Origin: Diploscapter coronatus
Lineage: Eukaryota > Nematoda > Chromadorea > Rhabditida > Rhabditidae
Direction: 5' to 3'
Assembly (NCBI GenBank): GCA_964036155.1
Contig: OZ038422.1
Span: 84,715,201-84,779,200, forward strand
DNA length: 64,000 nucleotides
Part shown: positions 1-18,700 of the stretch, in pieces
Layout: the number at the start of each line of letters is the position of its first letter
How positions within the stretch are numbered: the first letter of the stretch is position 1
Notes under the pieces: model-generated
The model's database searches: none
Told to the model about the DNA's origin: nothing
What the model saw: the letters and a program-made list of their open reading frames with translations, nothing else
Made by a program: the position numbers and the translations under genes

Positions 1-3000
1 TCATGCGTCGCTCCAACCGATTTCAAAGACGTCGCCTCTTTCCGAGCCCTTTCTGGGCTGTTCTTCAAGAGGAGAATGAAAGCCGCACAGGAAGAGAAGG
101 AAAGGATCAGAAAGAAGCAGAATGAAGAGGTTCGATTTTTATTTCAAATAAATAAATTTGTAACATTCATTAGAAACTCTGATTTTTTCTTTTACTGTTT
201 CAAGAAACTCAGGTTGAAGATCTACAGAACATGAAATTTTAATTTAGTATTTATTTTTCAAATAAGAACAATATTGAAGAGTAGAGTTGATTTTTAAAAA
301 TATTCTTATCTAAAAATTAGGATATGTCCTCCGGAGATGGGACCAAGAGACAAGACGTCCTAGACCCATTTTGTCACCAAAGAGTCGCGGTTCTGTTTGG
401 GTCCTTCTCACCAAAATCTCCAAACGCCCCGTATTTCTGCGTCAGGCCATGGTAACTTTTATGATTCTACTATTCCTTAGTCATTCGTATACCATTTTCG
501 ATACCAAATGGTAATTCTCAATTTCCAGGGTAGTCAGCATGCAATTCTACGGGGACCACGACATGACGCTGGGAGAGTTCCTTACCAGGTGAGACTTTTT
601 GGGACATTGTGCCATGTTTGGCAATCATTTGGTAATTTTCAGATTCTGCTTCAACAAGTCCTACGAATGTCCTTCATCAAATTGCGAGGTGCCCATGCTA
701 GACCATTCCAGGAAATTGGTAAGTAAATGGGACTAGTCATCGTTTTGGGATGCCACTTGGTATCTTTCAGGTTTTCGGGCGGGTTTGTATCGAGGTGACT
801 ACCCAAACGGTGGTGCAGAGTGGCGAGGAGAACAACCAAAGCGTCAACGGGCCCATTTTGACGTGGTATTATTGTCCGAGGTAAGATAAAATTAAAAATA
901 AAAATTATGTTAAAAACACATTTTCTTAAATCGAACTAAATTTTGAACATTTTAAATAAAAATTGCAATGTATTTTTTAGTTGCAAACTCTCTTCGAATG
1001 TGATGACTATGAGTCCGGACATTTGGCATCTGTCCTTCGGGAGATATTTGGACTACCTCTCAAATTCTTCATATTCAACGGTATTTTATTATTTATAGAA
1101 AGTTTTAGTGAAATTGCTTGTTTTCTAGAGAAAATTGGTCAAATTTATCAATCTTTTAAATGAAATTTCTTTCATTTTTTAAATAGAAAATCATTAGAAA
1201 TTAGAAACAAGTTATTGATTTTCTGAAAAGACAATTAAACATTGATAAAATGTTGATTTATCGATTTTTTCAGGGTAGTCTAATCAATACCGCTGTTCAC
1301 TCTCAACAACAGCAGTGCACGCACTGCTTTTTCCACGAGACCACTCACTTCTTTTCCATGAACAATTTCGTGACGACGTTCAAGGTTTCCCCGGTTAGTC
1401 TCCGACTTTTTCGTTGAACTTTTTTGTTTTTTTTTTTGGAGATTCTTAAAGTTTTTCTACAATTTTCTGCAATTTGTTTGAAATTAATTGGAGTTTTCTT
1501 GAAGCTTCCCGAGTTTTGTTTCAATTTTCTGATTTTCTGTCTGATTAAATTTTTTGCAGATTCGCCCCTACCACGTGCAGTTTTCACCAATTCTCTGCAC
1601 GATTTTGCCGACCAGAAAAGCGAAACAGGACTATTTGAATGATCTGCTACGGTAAGATTTATTTCAAAAATCTTAAAATTCAAAAAATGGACAAGAAATA
1701 GTTGAAAAATTGCAAGAATTCAGGTTATCCGATCTGTTTGAGAGCCTCGCCGCGACGGCATCTGAAAGACTTCAGAAGTTGAGCGACGACCACGACGAAT
1801 ACGTCGAAAAATTCCATTCGGAACTGGTCAATTTGGTGGAAAAAACCAGACAGATTGTGGGGTAGAGCTTTTGAGTTTTTATCTGGAAAATTTGTAGAAA
1901 TTACCTTTTTAGTTTTGTTTTCGACTTTTTGAAATTCAAATTTTTTTTTCAGTGAAAAGAAACCCTTCATCGATTACCTACAAGCAAATGAAAATGAGGA
2001 ACTCTTGACGAACGACGCTTTGGCTATAAAAGTATTTTTTTTGTATTTTCGTGAATTTTTCTAAATTTTTGGACTTATTTCAAATTTCCCCCCAAAAAGG
2101 TTTCAAACTTACCCCCTAAATTTTTCATAAATCTACTTTCAATTTCTTCAGTCCGTCGAAACTCGTCTCCAACTTCGAGAGGTCATCTACGACTTAATTT
2201 CTGCCTGGAACGAACAATGTGGCGTCTTGTCTGCGCACATGAGGGCCCTGAAAAATAGCAAGGACGAAACTCAGCCAGGGGCAGAGGTGATTTCTAACAT
2301 TTATTTTGTTTTCATCACTGCCCTTGATATAAAATTTCTACTTTTAAAGACGATCTTTGCAGGCTTCTAGCTAAGCACACACTAATAGTGAACATTTATT
2401 TTACAATTTAAAGTTTTTTTATTTCTTTTTATTTTGAGATGCCAGAAATTTCCATCGACAAATTGGACGACCCCTTCCCGACCTATCTCCATTTGGGGCT
2501 CAGATTGAAAGCTAGATGCGGCGTAACAGTCAGGGATATCGTGGTAAAGTTTTTAGTCCCTTTAAAAAATTCTTAAAATAAAAACAAAATTTAGGACTAC
2601 CGCGGCAACTACAAGCCTGATATCGGTTCCATTATCGCTTACGCTCTCTCTTCTGCTGATTACGAGGTTGGGACATTCGGAAAATAAAGAAAATACAACA
2701 AAATAAATACTAAAACAGCCACACAATGAGGATCGAGTCTATTTTTTTTTGCGTGGAATTCAAATCAATGAAATGTTGAATTGCGTATGCTTTCTGACAA
2801 ATGTACAGAACACAACATTCTGTTCAAATTTGAAATTTCTCGAAGAGTACCTTTTATCGAGAAATTAAAAAGCCAAATTAAGTACAAAAAAGCGAAAGTA
2901 AACGCATAAATGACTTTGCAGGAGAACAGAAGAAAACAGCGAGAAGCGGCCGGCGGAGAGGATATCGCCCTAAATCTGAACTCGGCAAGCGTCAACACGG

Positions 3001-4619
3001 AGAACGAAGCGAGTCAAGCCGCTGAGCACATCGAGGTCGAGTTCCAGGACACCCAAGCCAGCTACTATGTTAAGGTGGCATTTTTACCTTTATTTTGTAT
3101 TTTTAATTTTACTATTTTTAAAAAATTTTTATTTTTTGCTAACTTTTTAAAATTGATTTTCAGGCCTATTACGGCGAAAGATTCCGGCTTCTGAGAAAAC
3201 TCCTATTTCCCGAAGGAGAAGAAGCATTCATTCGGTCCCTGTCTGAAACGCAATTCTGGACTCCGCAGGTCAATTTTTTGCAAACTGATTTTCCAAATTA
3301 ACTTATCTTTCTAAAAAATTCAGAAATTATGTTTTTTATTATTTTTATAAGAAAAAATGTATTAAATTTATATTTTTAAATTTGAGACAAAAAATAGAAT
3401 TTTTCTAAGCTCACCTAAATTTTTAGGGCGGAAAATCGGGTTCCTTTTTCTACAAGACCTGCGACCATCGATTCATCATCAAGACGATGTCGAATTTCGA
3501 AGTTCGCTCTTTCGTCAAATTCGCCCCGAATTATTTCGAGTACGTCAAAACCGCCGTGACTGAGCATAAGTTGACCACTCTTTGCAAGGTATGTTTACTT
3601 TGAAACTACTTCTTGATATTTTCTGAAATTTGATAGACTTTTATTTACATTGATTTTATGAAAAATCGGACCTTGCAACGTCTGCGAAAAATTCGAGAAA
3701 TTTTTCAGGTTTTCGGCGTTTTCAAAGTTGGCTTCAAAAACAAAACGTCGACCTACAAAGGCGACATCCTGGTGATGGAATATCTTTTCTACAATCAAAA
3801 CGTCAACCAAGTCTGGGATCTGAAGGGGTCGTTGAGAAACAGGCATGTAAAATTGTGCACCTTTTGGATGTTTTTACAAATTTTCGAGACCTTAAAAATT
3901 CGTTTCAGACTCGCCTCTACCGGTAAAAATACCTCGGATTTGGTTCTTCTGGATGAGAATTTCGTCAAGGACCTCTGGAATCAGGTTTGTCTTAAAGACA
4001 AAAATCGAGTTTATTGATTTTTCCGAACATTGTAAAAATTCAGCAACTCTATGTGTACCCCCACGCAAAAGCGGCTCTCAATCAGGCGATCAGTAACGAC
4101 AGCCACTTTTTGAGCGCTCAGGTTAGTTGGAAGGTTTTTGATCTCTTTTCATAGTTTTGGATCACTTCTAGAAAATGTTGATCTCTTTTCAGTACGTTAT
4201 GGACTATTCCCTCCTCGTGGGTCTGGATGAGAAAAACGGGCAACTGATTTTCGGCATCGTCGACTACATGAGGACCTACACGCTGGATAAGGTGATTTTG
4301 ATTTTTTACGAATTCTTCATTTTTTGTTACTTTCAGAAACTCGAGTCCTGGGTGAAGATCGTCGCTATTCCAGGGGCCCATCTTCCGACAATTCTCAGTC
4401 CCGAAATGTACTGTACCAGGTAATTTTTTGATGTTAAACAAAATCAATCAAATTTGAACATTTTCGAAAATTCGATTTTTTCCATTCTCTATGTTCTAGA
4501 AAATAGATCATTTTAAAAATAGTATTCTGTATTTTTCCAGATTTTCCGAAGCCATCGACAACTATTTCCCAGTGGTGCCGGACCAATGGACCGGTCTGGG
4601 AACGGCGGTTTCCTATTGA
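1..4619 (+). CDS. ppk-3: 1-phosphatidylinositol 3-phosphate 5-kinase (PIKfyve/Fab1), C-terminal part, 5' end outside window
   Basis: Makes PI(3,5)P2 from PI3P on endosomes and lysosomes and controls their size and recycling. The window begins inside the gene: exon 1..129 is already in frame. Exons at about 321-451 and 530-870 encode the cysteine-rich CCT-linked region typical of PIKfyve (NAPYFCVRPW, then QFYGDHDMTLGEF, then CPSSNCEVPMLDHS). The kinase domain starts near 3430: a glycine-rich loop GGKSGSFFYKT with lysine in FIIKTM, then DLKGSLRNR, MDYSLLVGLDE and the metal-binding/activation segment GIVDYMRTYTLDKKLE. The last residues (GLGTAVSY) precede TGA at 4617-4619. The N-terminal FYVE, DEP and most of the CCT domain must lie upstream of base 1. 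Introns are mostly 45-80 bp with TTTCAG acceptors. I am confident of the family; ppk-3 orthology is by family (one PIKfyve per nematode). Confidence 0.93.
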
Positions 4620-5113
4620 ACAATTGGGAACTTCTGAAACATTTGAAAAGTTCCAGAAACTTCCGGAACAGATTGGGTGAAATGCAACGGTGGTGATATG
4701 TGTAAAAATGAGCCAAAAATTTGAAATTTTCGACATGCTTCTAGAACTTACCTCTATCTTTGTCTGAGGATTTATATATGAGTTTCGTGCCTTTTTCGAA
4801 ATGTTTTCTAAGAATCAATGCGAGTTTTAGGCTGTGATATTTCTTTCTATCCGAATTTGAGAAGAGTTTTAAACATTTCTAGATTTCCTAGATTTAAGAA
4901 TTTCTGTGATGCCTTATCATATGAAAAACAACTTGTGATCATTATTTTAGAGCATTTTAAATTTTAAAAATAATAATAATAAAGTGCAGGATTTTTCTCA
5001 TTTTTATTTTATGACGTACTGGTTTTACGCCAAAATTATATCTATTTGATCGATGTCCATTTTTGACTACATAATTTCCCCTAATTTTAGATAAACTCAG
5101 GACACAGCACACA
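4620..5113 (+). promoter_or_regulatory. 3' UTR and short intercistronic gap with a candidate trans-splice acceptor
   Basis: The gap holds the PIKfyve 3' UTR and then a CTAATTTTAG acceptor ending at 5090, 23 bp before the U2SURP start codon. A poly(A) signal followed about 100 bp later by an acceptor is the arrangement of nematode SL2 operons. That makes an operon plausible, but a separate promoter with SL1 splicing is equally possible. Confidence 0.4.
4978..4983 (+). terminator. poly(A) signal of the PIKfyve gene
   Basis: AATAAA about 360 bp after the stop codon and about 100 bp before a splice-acceptor-like site at 5090. No other AATAAA lies closer to the stop on this strand. Confidence 0.55.
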
Positions 5114-12036
<6,923 letters not shown>

Positions 12037-12309
12037 TTGGCGAGGAGTAATTAACTTGACTAATTAAGTCCTGAAGGGTAATTAACTCGAAGTAGTTATC
12101 TCTATCTCGTTAAGTAACTTATTCTTTGATATCTCACCACAAAATTCGCGTTTTCTCTTCTATAAAATGTAGTTTTAGCGACAAAATATTCAGGATGTAT
12201 TCTAATTCAGAAAGAAATTTTGGTGTCGAATTGTGAACTTGAATACAACAAATCTGTTTTATTTAATTTTTTGTGAAAATGAAAAATTCTTGATTTTAAT
12301 TTTTGTTGA

Positions 12310-12319
12310 ATAAATAAAA
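12310..12319 (+). terminator. poly(A) signals of U2SURP
   Basis: Two overlapping AATAAA hexamers about 275 bp after the U2SURP stop. Confidence 0.5.
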
Positions 12320-12780
12320 TCCACGAAGCTATAATTGATTTTTAGGGCCCGAATGATTCAGTTATTTTACATTTGGCATGGTGCATTTTATGACAGTCTA
12401 AAATAATTGCCGAAAGCTGAAAGATAATTATGCTTAAAGAGACGTAGAGAAAAGGAGACTTCTATAGAAAAACGACGAGAGACAGAAATGTTCTGTAGAA
12501 AATTAGGAGAGTAAAATAAAAAGATAGCACTTCCCAATTTTATAGCCGTACGAAACTCTATGGCAATTTGAGATAACGCTCTCTATGGCACGAAAGATAT
12601 CACCTCGACTAGAGACAGTGAGTTTTCAAGAGACGAAAAGAGAAGCAACCAAACCTTGAAATTTTTGGATAACGCCGAAGGAAAATTCACTCTTCACCAC
12701 TTCACTTTTACCTATTCTTATTTTTTAAGATTTACTCTAATTTTTAGGAGTTGCCGGTGACGCCATCTTATTTCAATAAG
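12320..12780 (+). promoter_or_regulatory. Upstream region of the IRG-7-like gene with GATA-type sites
   Basis: No coding sequence seen. GATAA-type words occur at 12422 (AGATAA), 12571 (AGATAA) and 12667 (GGATAA). Intestinal genes of nematodes are commonly driven by GATA factors, so these could be functional, but such hexamers are frequent by chance in A+T-rich DNA. Confidence 0.25.
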
Positions 12781-15700
12781 ATGCGTTCGGTAATCCTCCT
12801 GTTATGGGGATTTTTCATATCCGGCTTCGCTAGTCAACAGTACAGTCATCAAAATGACGTCACGACGAACCCCATGGCAACCGTTAAAGCTAGTAAGAAG
12901 AGTTGAGCCAATTTTGTCGATTTCGCCCTCCGAAAATTACAGTACTCAAAACCTGGAACCCTTCGAAGCCGATTAAGTTCGTGCCCGACCATGTGGCCAT
13001 GGAATACGAGCATCAAGAAGCGATCTATCATAGGAGGAAGAGGTTAGCAAGGCAAATTTTCAGGATGAGTATGACATTTTAGGGAAGCCGGATTTGAGGA
13101 GGAGCCCTCAAATGCGATACCTCATGTGAGAGCAGCTCTCCCGACGAGTCGAGCGTGCCAAATCCCAGGGTACACTGGAGAGTATTGCGAATTCCGTAGG
13201 GACATTTAATGAGGCTTCTTTCAAAAGTGGGTAAATTTAGCGATCTGCCCCGAACAGAACATGTACATTCCGGACGATCCAGCGAATTCGGAAGATGTAG
13301 GGCTTGATTTTTGTGAAATTCAACAAAGTGTGCTTAGGGAGCCTCTATTGACGCGGCAGTCTTGCTGAATTGCTCCCAGAGATATGTGACGATGGTGGAC
13401 AATACGATGTACTGGATCACGTACGAAATCGAGTCCGACCCAGCCCTCAACCCGAGCTTTTACGTCATGGGAGAAGACGGTATCCGAAAAATTCAAATTT
13501 AGAAAAAAAAAAATGTTAACCCAGGCACTGTCTACTCGCCTGACCAAGTTGAGAGGACCGCAGCGTACTATAGGGGATTCTTCAATAGCTTAGACCCAGG
13601 CCAGTACACGATCGTTCCCACGGCGGATTTGCCCCAGTCCGTTTGTATTCTGACTCAAAAGGTAAGCAGATGGATTATCAAAGCAAACACCTGAGCCGAG
13701 AATTGTAGGCCAGAACCGACATGACCCTCGTCGGTGGCTTCGTCAGTGGACAGAACGCCGAGAGGAACGACTTTCCTATCAAGGTAAGTAGATGGAAATG
13801 TTCTTCGAAAGTTGCAAATGCGAAGATTTCAGGACTACGCCTACTTCGAGACCAACTCCGTCGTGACGGTCCACACAAACCGACTGAGGATCCCTGGCGA
13901 TCTTCGAGCCATCAGCATTCACGGTGGAGATAATGTAATCCAACCTTGCTCGGGGATTTCGTTCTGTTCATCACGAATTTCAGTTCCTGATCCGACCCAA
14001 GCTCCTTCGACCCCGGTACAATTGCTCGTACGAGTACATCTACGAGTCGTTCTGGTGCCCGAATGATCGCGGAGGCAGCACTCAGAGCTACTACCTCCAA
14101 GTCGAAGGCACCACCCACATGGGCTACCACTTCAGAAGAATCCAACCCTTCAGATGCGTCTGTAAGAAATGCTTTTTTAAAAAATATATATATTTGTGCT
14201 TACAAAGTTCTACTTCTTCTTCGTTTTTTTGGATCATTTGTGCGCCGATTTTTCGGCCATTGGCAGCGCTTATCGCTTCCCTGCTGCACTCGCTCGTAAA
14301 AATGCAAGACGTAAGCGTCAGCCGTCATAAAACGCAATTTTATTGTGTAAACCGGCGCGCTGGACGAGAACTTTGAAAGCACAATCATAATAACTTATAT
14401 ATCATCAATTTAAACAAACATCATACTGTAGTGCCGCCCGTCACTTCGCCAACACCCACCCAGCCACCGACGCCTTCGCCGACTCCGGTTAGTTCCTGCG
14501 ACAACAATGGTATTCTCATCAATCCGCTCGAAGGGGACCCCTACTGTTACTGCATTGGTCTGTATGGAGGTCCGACATGTAGCACACCGCTTTGCCAGAA
14601 CAATGGTACGCTCAAAATCGGCATTTTCAACTCATTAAACGTCTTTAGGATGGCTGCCGAACCCAGCGACCGACACTCGCTGCCAGTGCCCTGATGGCTT
14701 CAGCGGAATTCATTGCCAGAACGTCTACTGCTCCGACAACGCCGGAAACGAGTTCAATGCCGAGAATCCATCGTTCATCCTGGTGATTCGCACTCGATCT
14801 CAACTCAGCGACGTCATCGGACAAGTCCTCAACAGCACGGACGCTCTGATGGACTTCATGAACTTCGCACCGACCTACATCGCCGACTATATTCTGGTGC
14901 TGTTCAACAACGATAAACTCCTCGTCAACGAAAGATACGACAACTATGGCGGCATGCAGACAAGACTCACTCAGGCGATGCACTCCGAGCCATCCGACGG
15001 AGGTTGCACTGATTCCGTCTTCGGTGCCATTGCCACTGCTCTCTCTCAGTACCCCAACAACAAGTCGCCTCTCTACGTTTTCACCGATGGAGGCCCAGAT
15101 GATTCGGCAATGATGAATGACGTCCTACATCTTCAATCCTACTGGCGATCGCCCATCCATCTCTTCGTCGTTCAGCCGAACCTCGCTGACGGCTGCTCCA
15201 TCAATCCCGAAGATCCTGGGTACAGAGATATGTTGAGTGTGTCTGAAAAGGCGTCCGGCACTGTCTATTGGTTCCCACAGCAGAATCGCGCTAGAATTGG
15301 GGAATTCTATCTGCAACATGCCCTCCACACTTTCTATCGCTCACAACTCATGCTCTCGAACGACATCAGAATCTGCAGCAATCAAGCCCTATACAAGCCA
15401 ATATCAGTCGATGCAGATATCGATCGCATGGTCATCACAGCCACCGGAACAAATCTCACGCTGATGATCACTGATCCAATGGCGAACAGAGTTACTTTCG
15501 ACCTGGTGTATAACGACGGAACCAACTATATCTGGCAGAAGCACGGCGTTCTCATCGGGCAGTGGTTCATCACGCTCATGAGCTCGACTCCGCAATCTTC
15601 CTGCTCCTTCAAGGTCTATCAAAAGAATTTCGACAACGCTATAAGCGCGATCCCGGACTTCGACATGTTCTTCACGTACACCGAGGCAATCATGTCGGAT

Positions 15701-18700
15701 GGATTCCAGATGCAGCCGATCTACGGTTGGAATGCTGCTCCTGTCTTCCACGTCAATAACATCGCCGCTTTCGCTATGGACACGAGCACGATTTTCGCTA
15801 ACCTTCAAATCTATGCTTCCAGAAACGGAAATCAAACTGAAGTCTACGCCTCGAATGGGATTTTCCGTGACGCTTGTTCCTTCCACTTCTACTTTAACGC
15901 GTTCACCTGCCAAGTGCCTGAGGAGACCCTGTACTTCAATCTCTTCGTTAGAGATCGACTCGGATTCACTCTACAGCGAGCAGGCACCATGTTCTGCTCA
16001 CGCATCAACGTCACTCCTCCGCCAAGTCACATCTGCCAGAATGGAGGAGTCATGAATCCGTCCAACAACACGTGTTTCTGCTACCCTGGCTACACGGGAA
16101 CGTATTGCCAGAATATTCAATGCTACAACGGTGGTACGCCTCAAGGAACTCAGTGTGCTTGCGTGCAATCGTGGACAGGGCAATTCTGTGAGACTCCGAG
16201 ATGTATCCAGCAGGGCTTCAACCCAGCCGACTTGCGATACGGAGTCGATATGGTCTTCGCTGTGGAACTCACCGCGAATGGACTTGCCTCATTGGCGATG
16301 CTCGACAAGAACATCGAAGAGGTCATTCGAGACGTGGTCTTCCAGGACTTCCGCTGGATTCGTCAATTCGTCCTCGTCGGCTTCAACTCCACTTGGGGAG
16401 GAGTCTTGGCGACTGCTCCAGCGTCCAACCCATCTGCTGTTGTCAACACCCTGCATAATCTGACTCAGAGCGTCCCGACCGACAAAGGCTGCTTGGTTCA
16501 ACTTTGGCGTGCTCTCGATGCCGCAGTCTTCCAACGTGACACTCCTCCAGGCTCGTTCATCGAGGTATTCCAAACGACTCCAGAGAATGACAACGACACC
16601 TTTAATCTGGGAACATTCTACGAGTGGACGCGAACCGGACAACTCACCGTTTACGGGTTCCTTTCCGCTCTTCCGTCCTGGCAACCAAATGGTTTGGCTT
16701 GCAACGCTACATTTGATCAATTCAATACTCTGTTCGGAGTAGCCGCGTCCGCTCGCGGTATGACGTACGTGATGCAGCCCGGAGAAATTCAATACGCAAC
16801 TCGAGCCATTCCACTTCAATTCTCGAACGGTCTCGTCTACGGTCAGCAACAAGACGATTGCACTGGAGCTCCACTCTATGCGTATTTCCCTGTCGACGCA
16901 TATGCCCAAACACTCATCGTCAACGCGTGGGGAGCCAACATGGAGGTCCATCTCTACACTGGTGCAGGAGACGAATGGCCATACGATACGGTGTGGTCTG
17001 ACGACTGGCTCGACTACAAAATGATTGAGGCTCGAAGACCTTGCGACGAAGGCTGGGATCAAGTCGGACAGTACTGTATCAAATTCGTAGGTGGTACGGA
17101 TGCGCTCAATTGGACTGACGCACAGGCTTATTGCCGCTCGGCTGGTGGATTCCTCGTTGATGATCTGACGTCTGACAAGAACACGTACCTCTACAATGCG
17201 GCTTTCAAGAACCAATTCTGGATGGGCCTTTTCAACAATGGGTCTGGCTGGATGTGGGACAGAGGAGCAACACAGCCAGTTAATCTGGATCAGGATCAAC
17301 AATTCTGGAAGGGAGGAGGCGGACCACCCCCCTACGACGCCAACAACTCTTGCGTATACTTCGATGGCGCGGCAGGCAATTCTGGACAAGTTTGGACTCC
17401 GGATTCTTGCGCTACGCAGAGAAACTTCGTCTGCCAGAAGCATAGATACGATCAAGACTACCATCCATTCAGTCTCGACTCCGATCTTCTTCCACCCGGC
17501 TATTGGTACGTCACCATCAAGACTTCGCCAAACAACACGAGCTCGGGCGATTGGACTGGATGCGCTGCCTCAATCCGAGTTCAGTCTTCCCTTCAGATCG
17601 TTACCGGTTTCGTCACCGACATCTCATCCGACGAATTGCTTCCAGACCCGGTTCAAGATTCGGTTGTCAATCGCGTCTCTACCTTCGTATACTCTGAGGA
17701 GCATGAAGCGAAGGTGCCGATTATGACTGATGCCATCCTCGTCGATGCATACAATTTGACCTTCTACAACGCACTCAAGTACCAGATGCGTCGCAACTGC
17801 AACAAGCCTTGGATCACACAGACCTTCGCCTGTCCCAATGGAGACAACCCAGGAAACGAATTCGCCGTGGCTCACAAGGGCGAAGACGAGCGAGGCTACC
17901 CATTCTCGCGTATCACATTCGGTCACTGCTCGCCTGAAGAGTTGTCGTGTGGTAATGGAGGAGTCCGATGGAACGGCACTTGCGTCTGCGACGACTTCTG
18001 GACCGGCAGCTTCTGTACGGTTCCGATTTGCGTCAATGGCGGAACTAGAGACCCGACGGACCGCTTCTGTAACTGCCCCGCTGGCTATACTGGCCGAAAT
18101 TGCGAGTTCGCGTTCTGCACACCACGACAGCCCGACACATACACCTTCGACAACAAAACGCTGCTCTTCATCGTCGAGACAACGAACAACAACAAGGCTG
18201 CCGCGCAGAGTCTGGCAGATAACATTCCAGCCATCATCGGCAATGCCACCGCGAACAATCCATATTGGTTCCAGAACTACGCCCTCGTTACATTCGACTC
18301 GACTGGAGTCAAGTCGCAGAACTTCGCGCTTACTGACGCCAGTATGACTTAGTGAACTTTTAACTTCTAGCATTGCTTGTTTTCAGATTCCCTTCAAAGT
18401 GCCCTCAACACTCAGATCGGCCAGATCACTGATAGCGGCAATTGTAACATGGCACTGTTCGGCGTTCTTCAGACTGCGTTGAGTGCGCAAAACAACATCG
18501 CCTACCCGAGTTCGGAGGTCATCATGGTGACGATGGCAGGAGTCTCAGATGCCAACAATCGAATTCCATCTACTCAAGAAGTATCCTCCAGCCGAGCCAA
18601 ACTCCACTACGTCTATATCAACGGCACTTGCGGACAGGCTCCTTCGAATGACTCGATGAACTACCTGGCCAGACTTGCCTACGGATCAAGCGGCAACGTT

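Noticed and set aside
16289..17464. 391-codon open frame on the minus strand
   Set aside because: It lies antisense to the IRG-7-like coding exon, which encodes recognisable vWA and lectin domains. The antisense frame shows no domain and results from the G+C-rich codon usage of the real gene; the same holds for minus-strand frames at 15404-15913 and 17624-18373.
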